Positions 24,278 through 32,599 of a DNA stretch of 56,906 bases are shown here, piece after piece; position 1 is the first letter of the stretch, and the number at the start of each line of letters is the position of its first letter. The position numbers were made by a program, and so were the translations under genes. The notes beneath the pieces are model-generated. The model saw only the letters and a list, made by a program, of their open reading frames with translations. It did no database searches and was not told the DNA's origin. The stretch is taken from positions 1 to 56,906 of the forward strand of contig CALJSB010000099.1 of assembly GCA_937976305.1 (NCBI GenBank), written 5' to 3'. This stretch comes from an uncultured Acidimicrobiales bacterium. GTDB taxonomy: Bacteria; Actinomycetota; Acidimicrobiia; Acidimicrobiales; SZUA-35.

Positions 24278-25132
24278 CTAGACGGCCGCTGGGAGTTGGC
24301 CACCGATGGTGGTGCGATGCAGCAGTCGGTGGTGACCTTCGTAGCCAGCCGTCGCTCGGTGCAGCACCGAACGGTTGTCCCACATCACCAACATGTCGGG
24401 TTCCCAGACATGGCGGTAATGGAACTCTTCGCGGATCTGCCAGTTGTACAGCTCGAAGAGCAGCTCTCGGGCTTCGTCGTCCGCCATCCCATCGATGCCG
24501 ATGATGTAGCCGATCGTGCTGAAGACGCCGAGCCGACCCGTTTCCGGATGGGCCCGAATGATCGGATGCAGCTGGGTGGCCATGGCCGAGTCCGATGGTC
24601 GGATGTCCATGCTGCGGTCGGCAATGTCGTCGTCGCCGTAGGTGCCGTCTGGGGCGTACCCGCCACGAGCGGAGTGAATCGCCAGAAGCCCTTCGAGCCG
24701 ATCACGCAACGCAGCCGGCATCGCATCAAGCGCCGCGTGCTGGTTGGTGTAGAGCGTGTCGCCACCCGTCGGTGGCACCACCACTGACCGAAGGCAGGTA
24801 CCAGATGGTGGTGTCTCCTGGAAGCTCCAGTCGCTGTGCCAGTTCTCGGCAAAGAGCGTGCCGGTCTCGTCCGCCGTTCGCTCGACAGCGATCACGTTTG
24901 TGCGACCCTCGATGGGTGCGATGTATGGATCATCGCCAAAGGGCCCGAAGTAGAGCGTGAAACGTTCGAGGTCGTCGTCGCTCATGGGCTGGTTCGGGAA
25001 CGACAGCACGTGGTGTTCGAGCCACGCGTCCCGGATCTCGGCCACGGTTGTTGCGTCGAGAGGCGACGAGAGATCAACGCCGGTGACGGCTGCCCCGCAC
25101 GCTTGCCCGCTGGGAATCACGGTGATCGACAT
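24278..25132 (-). CDS. TauD/TfdA-family Fe(II)/2-oxoglutarate dioxygenase
   Basis: A 284-residue dioxygenase. The iron ligands are His99 and Asp101 in NWHSDWSF and the distal His258 in NRSVLHRATAGYEGHHR, with Arg residues after it for 2-oxoglutarate. The N-terminal pattern ACGAAVTGVDLSSPLD is typical of TauD/TfdA/alpha-ketoglutarate-dependent hydroxylases. Substrate is unknown (taurine, aryloxyalkanoates, carnitine-like compounds are all possible). It is coupled to the MarR gene downstream. A second, distinct TauD relative is at 42063-42986. It is divergent from an MFS transporter whose gene starts within 30 bp, so the three may form one uptake-and-degradation unit. Confidence 0.9.
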   Translation of the reverse strand: MSITVIPSGQACGAAVTGVDLSSPLDATTVAEIRDAWLEHHVLSFPNQPMSDDDLERFTLYFGPFGDDPYIAPIEGRTNVIAVERTADETGTLFAENWHSDWSFQETPPSGTCLRSVVVPPTGGDTLYTNQHAALDAMPAALRDRLEGLLAIHSARGGYAPDGTYGDDDIADRSMDIRPSDSAMATQLHPIIRAHPETGRLGVFSTIGYIIGIDGMADDEARELLFELYNWQIREEFHYRHVWEPDMLVMWDNRSVLHRATAGYEGHHRLLHRTTIGGQLPAAV

Positions 25133-25145
25133 GGAGCGAGTCTGT

Positions 25146-25151
25146 TACCGT
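25146..25151 (+). promoter_or_regulatory. Candidate -10 box deciding the MFS start
   Basis: TACCGT is followed by six bases (CGCCGC) and a TTG at 25158. The exact hexamer-N6 spacing favours TTG 25158 over an ATG at 25131, which would sit inside the start of the divergent dioxygenase gene. Confidence 0.45.
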
Positions 25152-25157
25152 CGCCGC

Positions 25158-26354
25158 TTGAGCGCAACACGGGTCTTCATCCTGAGCGGCTTGATCCGTA
25201 AGGCATGTGTTCGTGGATTCTGGCCTCTGTTCTTTGTTCGCCTCGTCACCGAGGTCGAGCTCTCACCTTTTCAGTTGGTTGCGCTCGGCACGGTGATGGA
25301 GCTGTCGATCCTCACCATGGAGATCCCAACCGGGGTCGTGGCCGATGTTTACAGCCGCAAGTGGTCGGTTGTCGCCGCGTTCATCGTGATGGGGACGGCA
25401 TACGTGATCAGCGGTGTCGTCGAGCCCTACGCACTGCTTGTGTTCAGCCAGGTTCTGATCGGATTCGGCAACACGTTTGAGACCGGTGCAGAAACAGCCT
25501 GGATCACCAGCGAGGTTGGGTCGGCCAGCGCAGTGGAGGGCGTGATTCTTCGCCGGGCTCGGCTCGAACTCGTCGCGTCGGTGGTGGGGATTGTCGTGTT
25601 CGCTGGGCTGGCCGCTCTGACATCGCTCACGTTCAGCCTCGTCACCATCGGTGTGATCTTTGCAGCGTGGGGTGTCGTGCTTTCACAGCTCATGGGCGAA
25701 ACCAACTTCACTCGCAACGAAGGCGATGGGTGGAGCGAGTTCACGACCATGCTTCGGGCCGGTGCTCGTCAGACTCGCCGGGTCAGTTCGTTGCGTTACC
25801 TGGTGCTGGCACTGGTGTGCTTCGGACTGGCGAAGGAAGCCATCGATCGACTCGACGTACAGCGTCTTGTCGACGTCGGCTTGCCGTCAGACATCGACGA
25901 GGTTGTGGTCATTGGCGTGCTCACGGCGGTGAAGCTGATGTTTGCTGCGCTGCTTTTGCTCGTAGCGACGCAGCGGGCCTCCGGTCGCAACGCCGTGCCG
26001 GCCCTTGTCGTGTTGCTCGTCGGGTCGGGGCTCGGAATCGTCCTTCTCGCCCATGCCGACTTGCTTGTGCTCGCGGCACTCGGGCTCATCCTGCAAGGGG
26101 GCTTCGGGTTTGCCATCGCACCACTCGTGACAACGTGGACAAATGCCTTTGCCGCGGATGAGTCTCGAGCCACCGTGCACTCGTTCATGGGCCAGGCCGA
26201 GGCGTTCGGCGAAATTGTCGGTGGCCTCACCCTTGGAGCGGTTGCCGAGTTTGCGTCGATCCCGACCGCCATGACGCTGTCGGTGCTGTTGATGTTTGGC
26301 GGGGCGATGATTGCGGCGCGGGCCCGGTCGACCTGGACCGAAGATCAGCCGTGA
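25158..26354 (+). CDS. Major facilitator superfamily transporter
   Basis: A 398-residue polytopic protein with about 10-12 hydrophobic segments. The loop between the second and third segments carries an MFS-type basic/Asp motif (EIPTGVVADVYSRKWSVV). Later segments include VVLLVGSGLGIVLLAHAD and LGLILQGGFGFAIAPLVTTW. It is probably a proton-driven exporter or importer of a small molecule; direction and substrate cannot be read. The start at TTG 25158 is chosen for the TACCGT-N6 promoter; ATG 25131 would add nine residues. Its 3' end overlaps that of the zinc-type ATPase gene by 10 bp, tail to tail. It shares a promoter region with the divergent TauD gene. Confidence 0.85.
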   Translation: MSATRVFILSGLIRKACVRGFWPLFFVRLVTEVELSPFQLVALGTVMELSILTMEIPTGVVADVYSRKWSVVAAFIVMGTAYVISGVVEPYALLVFSQVLIGFGNTFETGAETAWITSEVGSASAVEGVILRRARLELVASVVGIVVFAGLAALTSLTFSLVTIGVIFAAWGVVLSQLMGETNFTRNEGDGWSEFTTMLRAGARQTRRVSSLRYLVLALVCFGLAKEAIDRLDVQRLVDVGLPSDIDEVVVIGVLTAVKLMFAALLLLVATQRASGRNAVPALVVLLVGSGLGIVLLAHADLLVLAALGLILQGGFGFAIAPLVTTWTNAFAADESRATVHSFMGQAEAFGEIVGGLTLGAVAEFASIPTAMTLSVLLMFGGAMIAARARSTWTEDQP

Positions 26355-27124
26355 GCGTGCTCGTGATCGTGGCCGTGCTCGTCGAGTAAGAGGACGGGCC
26401 CCCGGAGATCCACGTCTGACCGGAGAAGATGCACGCCGAAGGCCGCACTGAGGTGCTCTTCGACAAGCACCTCCGATGGGGAGCCGTCTGCGACAACGCG
26501 ACCATCGAGCAGGACCACCCGATCACATCGGCGAGCCTCCGAAAGGTGGTGGGTCGAGACCACGACGATTCGACCGTTCGCTGCTTCCTCATCGATCACG
26601 TCGAGAATCGTGTGCTGGCTCGGGAGATCAAGGCCCGTGATCGGCTCATCGAGAAGTAGGCAACTGGACTCGCTCGCCAACGCCGAAGCCACGAGCACTC
26701 GCTGGCGTTGGCCACCAGACAGCTCACCGAATGTGTGCGGCAGAAGATCAGCGACCTGCAGTCGGTCAGCGGCGTGTTCGAGCACGGCGCGATCGGCTTT
26801 TCCGATTCGGCCCAAGAGGCCTCGCCTCCGATAGCGGCCCATCTCGAGCACTTCACCGGCGGTGAGTGGCATCCAGCGGTGCTGGTGTTGATGTTGAGCG
26901 ACGTAGGCAATCTCGATGTCGCCCAAAGCAGTGCGAGCACCGCTCGTTGGCCGCAGAAGGCCGCCCAGCACTCGAAGCAGCGTTGTCTTGCCCGATCCGT
27001 TGGATCCCATCAAGGCAACCGAGGCGCCACCAGTGAGTTCGAGATCAACATGATCGAGAGCAAGGGAAGATCCGAAACGAACGCCAACGCCGTTCAAGCG
27101 GATCTGAGGGGCTGGGGAACTCAC
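26345..27124 (-). CDS. Zinc/manganese-type ABC transporter ATP-binding protein
   Basis: A 259-residue ABC ATPase. Walker A is GSNGSGKTT, the Q-loop AYVAQHQHQHRW is His-rich, the signature LSGGQRQR precedes Walker B (CLLLDEP), and a switch His lies in VVSTHHLSEA. The C-terminus is a short His/Asp tail (DEHGHDHEHAHG), which suggests binding of Zn or a similar metal at the membrane face. It pairs with the divergent permease at 27181. Start GTG 27124 follows the family N-terminus; CATACT lies 9 nt upstream. No solute-binding protein is next to the pair. ZnuC-like function is inferred from the permease type and the Zur-like operator. Confidence 0.88.
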   Translation of the reverse strand: MSSPAPQIRLNGVGVRFGSSLALDHVDLELTGGASVALMGSNGSGKTTLLRVLGGLLRPTSGARTALGDIEIAYVAQHQHQHRWMPLTAGEVLEMGRYRRRGLLGRIGKADRAVLEHAADRLQVADLLPHTFGELSGGQRQRVLVASALASESSCLLLDEPITGLDLPSQHTILDVIDEEAANGRIVVVSTHHLSEARRCDRVVLLDGRVVADGSPSEVLVEEHLSAAFGVHLLRSDVDLRGPVLLLDEHGHDHEHAHG

Positions 27125-27144
27125 GGTGCGACCAGTATGGTGCC

Positions 27145-27163
27145 GTTGAGACTCATTCTCAAC
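27145..27163. promoter_or_regulatory. Zur/Fur-type operator between the divergent ABC genes
   Basis: A perfect 7-bp inverted repeat, GTTGAGA and TCTCAAC, surrounds CTCAT (19 bp in all). Its inner 15 bases resemble the mycobacterial Zur core TGAAAATGATTTTCA at 11 positions. It lies between the two starts (27124 minus, 27181 plus), 5 nt upstream of the likely CATACT -10 box of the ATPase gene (27134-27139), a good place for a repressor of both directions. Confidence 0.6.
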
Positions 27164-27180
27164 TTGGAAAGGATGGCGCC

Positions 27181-28089
27181 GTGGGGCTCGGAACACTGCA
27201 TCTCTCCACACTCCAGCTGTTTGGCGCCAGTCTGAACGAGTTGATGATTGATCCGTTCGTATCGAACGAGTTCATGCAGCGTGCCCTCCTGGCTGGCCTC
27301 CTGGCGGTGCTGACGACCTCGACGGTCGGCACCTGGATCGTGCTCAGGGGGATGAGCTTTCTCGGTGACGCCCTGGCTCATGGTGTTCTGCCAGGAATCG
27401 CCATTGCGTTTGTGACTGGAGTCGACACCACCATCGGAGCCTTCATTGCCGCATTGTTGATGGTCGGCGGGGTCAACTACGTGCGATCCCACTCGCCCCT
27501 GCCCGAAGACACCTCCATCGGTGTCCTTTTCGTCGGGTTCCTCGCCCTTGCCGTCGTCATTCTCTCCGCAAGTTCCGGCGCGTACTTTGGCGACCTCAAC
27601 CGGTTCCTCTTCGGCACCATCACGGGCATCGACGAGAACGATCTGTGGCGCCAGGGGATTGCCGCCGCGATCACGATCGTTGGCCTGATCATCGTGCACC
27701 GAGCCTTGGTTGTTCTGACCTTTGATGAGAGTCAGGCCCAGTTGCTGGGCTTGCGTCCACGCCTCACCCACGCAGCGTTACTGGTGTTGATTGCGGTCTC
27801 AATCGTCTCGTCGTTCGAGGCCGTGGGGAACCTGCTCGTCTTTGCCTTCCTGGTTGCCCCACCGGCGACTGCCGTACTGCTCGTTGGGAGAGTGGCGCGC
27901 ATCATGATGGTGGCGGTTGGTTTCGGGGTGCTCTCGGTGGTGATCGGGCTGCTGGTGAGCTTTCATCGCGACACCGCCGCCGGAGCCACAATGGCCCTGA
28001 CGGCGGTGTCGATCTTCTTGATTGTTCTGGTTGGCTCGAACGTTGTGAGCCAGGTGCGGGCGATCAGCCCTCGGAGTACTCCGGCATGA
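27181..28089 (+). CDS. Metal ABC transporter permease (ZnuB/MntB family)
   Basis: A 302-residue permease with about eight membrane spans. Family segments are FMQRALLAGLLAVLTTSTVG, WIVLRGMSFLGDALAHGVLP (the conserved His-containing motif of ABC-3 permeases), GAYFGDLNRFLFGTITG, and AVGNLLVFAFLVAPPATAVL. It should move zinc or a similar divalent metal through the inner membrane together with the divergent ATPase. Start GTG 27181 has a GGAAAGGA ribosome site 8 nt upstream. Its 3' end overlaps the acidic exported-protein gene by 26 bp, tail to tail. The binding protein must be encoded elsewhere. Confidence 0.9.
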   Translation: MGLGTLHLSTLQLFGASLNELMIDPFVSNEFMQRALLAGLLAVLTTSTVGTWIVLRGMSFLGDALAHGVLPGIAIAFVTGVDTTIGAFIAALLMVGGVNYVRSHSPLPEDTSIGVLFVGFLALAVVILSASSGAYFGDLNRFLFGTITGIDENDLWRQGIAAAITIVGLIIVHRALVVLTFDESQAQLLGLRPRLTHAALLVLIAVSIVSSFEAVGNLLVFAFLVAPPATAVLLVGRVARIMMVAVGFGVLSVVIGLLVSFHRDTAAGATMALTAVSIFLIVLVGSNVVSQVRAISPRSTPA

Positions 28090-28912
28090 GGTGCTCACAG
28101 GCCCGCTCGGCCTCCGTCCAGCGAGCCTCTTCGGCCTGCCAGTAGTCCTCGTCCTGGACGATCACGTCGCCGTCGACCGTTACGGTGACTTCGCCATCGA
28201 CCTTGGTGATGGTGATGGTGCTGTCGCCCTCGCCGAGAATGTACGAGGCGTAGTCTTCCATGGTGCTGTAGGAGACGGTCTCACTGCCTTCCTCGCCGTA
28301 GTAGTCGTCACCGAGGAACTCCCGGGTGCAGTCGCTATGGGCATCCCACGCAGCCAGCTCTTCTTGAATGTGCTCGGGCAGGACTGAGCGGCACTCGCGG
28401 TCAGCCTCGGTGTACGCATCTTCGTCGACGGCCTGCTCTGACTCCCAGAAGTCTGAACCGAGGATTTCTTCGACGCACTCTGAGTGGGCCTTCCATGCTG
28501 CATTCTCGATCTGGATCTCCTCGGGCAGAAGCAAGCTGCACTCGGCGTCAGCCTCCGCAAAGAGCGCATCCATGGCTTCGTAGTCTTCTTCGTCGAACGG
28601 TTCGAGCGGCTCGTCGTAGACGCCGCTCTCCTGCATGCACTGCTCGTACTCGCCGTAGTCCTCGTGGTAGGCGTCCTCCATTGCCTCCTCATCGAAGACC
28701 ACCGTGGTGGTCACCGGCTCGGCCGGTACATCTTCGGGTGCGTCGGTGGTAGGTGGAGTGGTGGCAGCAGCCGAGGCTTGGTCGGCGTTGTTGTTCGTGC
28801 TGCCGGCGTCAGCGTTGAGGCTGATACCGACAACGGCTGCCGCCATAACGATGGCGCCGAGTGCTGCGGCGATGAGCGAGCGGCTGATACCGCGCTGTGG
28901 AGGTGCTTCCAT
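28064..28912 (-). CDS. Acidic Cys-repeat membrane-anchored protein of unknown function
   Basis: A 282-residue protein: a short basic cytoplasmic end, one hydrophobic segment at about residues 11-32 (signal anchor or signal peptide), a Thr/Ala/Pro-rich linker to about 70, then a strongly acidic domain rich in Glu, Asp and Trp/Tyr. Two near-identical modules are visible: residues 119-151 (EADAECSLLLPEEIQ, AAWKAHSECVEEILG) and 168-201 (EADRECRSVLPEHIQ, AAWDAHSDCTREFLG). A third partial copy lies at 266-278 (TEAERACEHLMPE). The six Cys at 92, 125, 146, 174, 195 and 272 have the same 21-residue step inside both modules, so paired disulfides are likely. ATG 28912 is supported by an AAAGGA ribosome site. 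I do not recognise the family. Acidic, exported and next to a metal transporter, it might bind divalent metals; that is only inference. Confidence 0.75.
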   Translation of the reverse strand: MEAPPQRGISRSLIAAALGAIVMAAAVVGISLNADAGSTNNNADQASAAATTPPTTDAPEDVPAEPVTTTVVFDEEAMEDAYHEDYGEYEQCMQESGVYDEPLEPFDEEDYEAMDALFAEADAECSLLLPEEIQIENAAWKAHSECVEEILGSDFWESEQAVDEDAYTEADRECRSVLPEHIQEELAAWDAHSDCTREFLGDDYYGEEGSETVSYSTMEDYASYILGEGDSTITITKVDGEVTVTVDGDVIVQDEDYWQAEEARWTEAERACEHLMPEYSEG

Positions 28913-29015
28913 GATGGTTCCTTTGGAGCGATAGTCGTATGTGTGGCCCTGCAACTACTCAGACGCCCAACGGCACACATCGGTTCCATCTTGAACGAAC
29001 GATGTTGCAGTTCGT

Positions 29016-29651
29016 TTACAACGAAGCGTCGTTCGCCAGAGTTTCTTCGTCGTTACTGCCCCGAAAGTGGCGAACAACCTCGATGAGAAGCGTGATGCCG
29101 AGTGCCAACCCGAAGGCAACCAAAAAGGCCGTGGTGTGGTCGTCTTTGAAGCGATCACCAGACCACCAACCGAGAATGGCCGCATAGCTGGCCCAGATCA
29201 GGGTCGCCGCTGCGATCCAGCGCACGAACCACAGTCGAGGCTGCCTCGTGAGGCCCGACGTTACGGTGAGTGCGGTTCGGCCACCGGGAATGAAACGGGC
29301 CGTTACGAGCAGTGGTCCGCCCCGCTTTTGAATTTGTGTGGTGGCCCATTCGAGACGGCCCTTGGTCTTTGCATTGGACTCGGCTCGCCGATTCACCCAG
29401 CCCGAAAATCGATCGCCAATCGTGTAGGCCGTGTTGTCACCGAGAAAGGCTCCGATGGCCCCGGCCGCAATCACGAGGAGCAACTGCTGGTTGCCTTGAC
29501 CTGCTGCCACCCCGCCGATGATCACCGTCGTCTCACTGGGGACGACGGGGATCACCGAGTCGAGGTAGGCAATCACGAAGATCACGATGAGGAACCACCA
29601 GTTGGCGGAGATGTCGTTGATCCACGTGGTCAGGTCGTTGATGAAATCCAT
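29016..29651 (-). CDS. DedA-family membrane protein
   Basis: A 211-residue integral membrane protein of the DedA (SNARE-associated) family. Characteristic are the hydrophobic re-entrant parts, the segment GAIGAFLGDNTAYTIGDRFSG with its acidic residues, and ARFIPGGRTALTVTSG with the conserved Arg and Gly residues. DedA proteins act in lipid (undecaprenyl-phosphate/phospholipid) translocation and envelope homeostasis; the precise lipid is not known here. TACATT lies 8 nt upstream of the ATG. It is single and same-strand with its neighbours, 103 bp from the acidic protein gene. Confidence 0.88.
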   Translation of the reverse strand: MDFINDLTTWINDISANWWFLIVIFVIAYLDSVIPVVPSETTVIIGGVAAGQGNQQLLLVIAAGAIGAFLGDNTAYTIGDRFSGWVNRRAESNAKTKGRLEWATTQIQKRGGPLLVTARFIPGGRTALTVTSGLTRQPRLWFVRWIAAATLIWASYAAILGWWSGDRFKDDHTTAFLVAFGLALGITLLIEVVRHFRGSNDEETLANDASL

Positions 29652-29693
29652 CGATGGCGAATGTACTGCCTCGCTGCCGATGGATCCGGCAAC

Positions 29694-30920
29694 TCAGTCG
29701 TTCGGGGCCCGTCCTGGTTGCCCGAGGAAGGCGGGCGGTGCTGAACCACACGTTGCGCCTGGAACGTTTTCGGGTGTCGTGATCAGCACGCCTTCGTAGC
29801 AGTGGTCCTCGATGGCGGCGTCGCTCACGAACGACTCACCGATACGAATACCAAACTTGCCGAACAACTCCTGGTGGCACGGGAAGGCGTTACCGCCGGT
29901 GACCTCCGGGTCGAGCACCTCGAGGCCCCACGTGTCTGTGGCAACCATGGCGGGCCGATGGGATGCGAACCAGCGTGACTCGGACAGGTAGATCCCGGGC
30001 TCCTGGGTGAGGTAGCGATTCGGGTCGTCCTTCACCAGGTGGGTCCAGCCGGTGTGGATGATCGGCACATCGCCTCGACGGAGCCGGGTGAACACCCGTT
30101 GACGGCGGGCGGCCTTCTCCAGGTCGTTGACGGTGATGCGGTAATTGTCCCGCAGCACCGGCTTGCCGTTCGGGGCAATGAAGAAGTCATCGGTGTGACC
30201 CTGCGCAACCTTCAAGCCAACGATGTCGTAGATGATGCCGCGGGTGACAACTGGGCCCATTGACTCGTTACCGAGCGTCTTCAAGCCCGTTGGCGAGATC
30301 ATGTCGTTGCCGTAGTTGTCGTTGTAGAACCACGCACCTCGCTCGTCGCCGGTGCCAATCCCGACGTGGCCGAGACCATCGATCTGGGTGGCAATCTGGA
30401 ACGTGAAGTTCTCGGCGAACCGCTCTTCGAAGCCAACCACTCGGTTGGGTCCGAGCGGATCAGTCCCGGACTGAATGCCGCCTCCGGCCGCAAACTCTTC
30501 GCCGGCGTCGTAGCCGAACAGAAGCAGGAACATGTCGTGCAAGCGAGGTGGTGCGGACGGGAACGCTGGGAACCCGTTGAACATTTCCTCGCCCATTTGG
30601 TAGGTGTTGACCGGCTTGTGTGCGTCTAACACTCGGAGCGAACGAGCGGTGCGCTCGGCGGTGACTTCGTTGTAGGAACCCCGAGTGTCATCCGGTCCGT
30701 ACGGGCTCTGCCAGAAGCCTCCAGCGATGACGCGTTCGAGATCGAACATCTCATCGTTGATGGATCCAGCTCGGACCGGCGTTGGCATGCCCCCTGTTGC
30801 GTCAGCAGCTTCGGCCGCCGTCGTGAGTGCCGTTCCGGTTGCGGCCGCTGCTGCGCCAGCGGCCCCGAGCTTCAATGCATCGCGGCGCGAAAAGTGATGA
30901 CGAGCTAACTCGTACTTCAT
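29694..30920 (-). CDS. Tat-exported cyclase-family protein
   Basis: A 408-residue protein with a twin-arginine signal at the N-terminus: HHFSRRDALKLGAAGAAAAA, followed by an Ala-rich h-region and an AEAADA cleavage zone near residue 37. The mature part belongs to the cyclase (kynurenine-formamidase-like) family in its long version: FQIATQIDGLGHVGIG gives the metal-site region with Asp and His, and VPIIHTGWTHLV plus PAMVATDTWGLEVLDP are conserved later segments. It is likely a periplasmic/exported metal-dependent amidohydrolase-type enzyme of unknown substrate. The start ATG 30920 has GGGG 8-11 nt upstream. It is divergent from the flavin monooxygenase gene. Confidence 0.85.
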   Translation of the reverse strand: MKYELARHHFSRRDALKLGAAGAAAAATGTALTTAAEAADATGGMPTPVRAGSINDEMFDLERVIAGGFWQSPYGPDDTRGSYNEVTAERTARSLRVLDAHKPVNTYQMGEEMFNGFPAFPSAPPRLHDMFLLLFGYDAGEEFAAGGGIQSGTDPLGPNRVVGFEERFAENFTFQIATQIDGLGHVGIGTGDERGAWFYNDNYGNDMISPTGLKTLGNESMGPVVTRGIIYDIVGLKVAQGHTDDFFIAPNGKPVLRDNYRITVNDLEKAARRQRVFTRLRRGDVPIIHTGWTHLVKDDPNRYLTQEPGIYLSESRWFASHRPAMVATDTWGLEVLDPEVTGGNAFPCHQELFGKFGIRIGESFVSDAAIEDHCYEGVLITTPENVPGATCGSAPPAFLGQPGRAPND

Positions 30921-30952
30921 GGTTGTACCCCCTGATAGTGAATGCGGGCGTC

Positions 30953-30962
30953 GGGAGCTCCC
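30953..30962. promoter_or_regulatory. Perfect palindrome in the cyclase/monooxygenase intergenic region
   Basis: GGGAGCTCCC is a 10-bp perfect palindrome 33 bp upstream of the cyclase start in a 176-bp divergent intergenic region. It is a candidate operator; no further copies were noted. Confidence 0.25.
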
Positions 30963-31096
30963 AGTGTCTTTTGTTGTGTTCCGCCGGGCGTTCGTACGAC
31001 GCTGATTGGAACCTAACGCCCCGCTGCTACCAGTGCCAGACGAGCGACTTCGTCGGGGGTTTGGCCAGTCAAGGCGATCGATGCGACCCTGAGGCG

Positions 31097-32578
31097 ATGG
31101 AAGCACATGCCGACGTCGACGTACTTGTTGTGGGGGCCGGTATCTCCGGAATCGCCGCTGCCTACCACCTGACGACGCAGTCTCCCGACCGCAGCTTTGT
31201 CGTGTTGGAGAACCAAGAGAGCTTTGGTGGCACCTGGCGAACCCACACCTATCCGGGAGTTCGCTCCGACAGCGATTTGTTCACCTTTGGCTACCGGTTC
31301 AAGCCATGGACGGGCACCCCGATTGCGACCGCCGACAAGATTCTCGAATACATGGGCGAGGTCATCGACGAGAACGATCTCGATCAGTACATCCGCTACA
31401 ACCACACGATCTCAGACGCCTCGTGGTCGAGCGAGCACAAGCGTTGGACCGTGACTGCCTCGCTCGGTGATAGTGACGACGGCGAGGGAGAGCCCGTCGT
31501 GATGACCGCGAAGTTCTTGTGGATGTGTCAGGGCTACTACCGCCACTCCGAGGGCTACACGCCGACATGGCCTGGCATGGACAGCTTCGAGGGTGACCTC
31601 GTCCACCCGCAGACCTGGCCCGACGATCTCGACTACGCCGACAAGCGAGTCGTCGTGATCGGGTCCGGCGCATCGGCGGCAACATTGGTGCCCGCCATGG
31701 CAAACGACGCAGCACACGTCACGATGCTGCAGCGGTCGCCCACCTACTTTGCGACAGGGCGCAACTCGAACGAGCTGGCCGAGATGCTGCGCGAACTCGA
31801 CATCCCTGACGAGTGGACCCACGAGATCGTTCGTCGCAAGGTGATTCACGACGGGTCGATGGTGGCCAAGATGTCGAGGCTCGAACCCGAGATGGTGAAG
31901 GAAGAGCTGCATCAGGGCATTCGAGACATTCTTGGCGACGACTACCCGCTCGACCCGCACTTCACGCCGAGCTACCGGCCATGGCACCAGCGCCTAGCGT
32001 TCGTGCCAGACGGCGATCTGTTCCATGCCATCAAGGACGGCAACGCGTCAGTTGAAACGCAGGAGATCGAGACCTTTGTCGAGAAGGGCATTCAACTGGC
32101 CAACGGCGAAACGCTCGAAGCCGACATCATCGTCACCGCAACGGGTTTCAACTTGAACGTGCTCGGCGACATCGACTTCACCATTGACGATCAACCGATG
32201 GACTTCTCGGAAACGGTCACGTGGCGGGGAGCCATGTTCAGCGGCATCCCGAACATGACCTGGGTATTCGGCTACTTCCGTGCTTCGTGGACTCTGCGGG
32301 CCGACTTGCTCGCGGACCTGGTCTGTCGACTGCTCAACCACATGGACGAACGAGGCGCCGACGTGGTCACGCCAACGCTGACCGATGCCGATGCCGACAT
32401 GGAGTTGGCCCCGTGGGTCAAGCCAGACGACTTCAACCCGGGCTACATCCGTCGCGGTATCCACCTGTTGCCCAAGCAGGGTGACCGTGACCCGTGGATT
32501 CACACCCAGGAGTACGTCGTCGACAAAGAGGTGCTGCCCACGGTCGATCTCGACGATGGTTCGCTCGTATTCGAGTAG
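31097..32578 (+). CDS. Flavin-containing / Baeyer-Villiger-type monooxygenase
   Basis: A 493-residue class B flavoprotein monooxygenase. The FAD loop is VLVVGAGISGIAAAYHLTTQ at about 8-27. The BVMO-type fingerprint FEGDLVHPQTWPDD (FxGxxxHxxxWP) lies near residue 170. The NADPH loop is VVVIGSGASAATLVPAMAND. The motif IIVTATGFNL is the usual ATG-containing stretch of the family near residue 350. It should insert oxygen into a ketone or oxidise an N- or S-containing compound using NADPH and O2. The ATG 31097 is the first in a fully conserved N-terminus; the same frame upstream lies in the intergenic region. It converges on the DAO-family gene (21 bp apart). A second such enzyme lies at the end of the window. 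Confidence 0.9.
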   Translation: MEAHADVDVLVVGAGISGIAAAYHLTTQSPDRSFVVLENQESFGGTWRTHTYPGVRSDSDLFTFGYRFKPWTGTPIATADKILEYMGEVIDENDLDQYIRYNHTISDASWSSEHKRWTVTASLGDSDDGEGEPVVMTAKFLWMCQGYYRHSEGYTPTWPGMDSFEGDLVHPQTWPDDLDYADKRVVVIGSGASAATLVPAMANDAAHVTMLQRSPTYFATGRNSNELAEMLRELDIPDEWTHEIVRRKVIHDGSMVAKMSRLEPEMVKEELHQGIRDILGDDYPLDPHFTPSYRPWHQRLAFVPDGDLFHAIKDGNASVETQEIETFVEKGIQLANGETLEADIIVTATGFNLNVLGDIDFTIDDQPMDFSETVTWRGAMFSGIPNMTWVFGYFRASWTLRADLLADLVCRLLNHMDERGADVVTPTLTDADADMELAPWVKPDDFNPGYIRRGIHLLPKQGDRDPWIHTQEYVVDKEVLPTVDLDDGSLVFE

Positions 32579-32599
32579 GCCGCGTTCGTCGAGCCGTGC

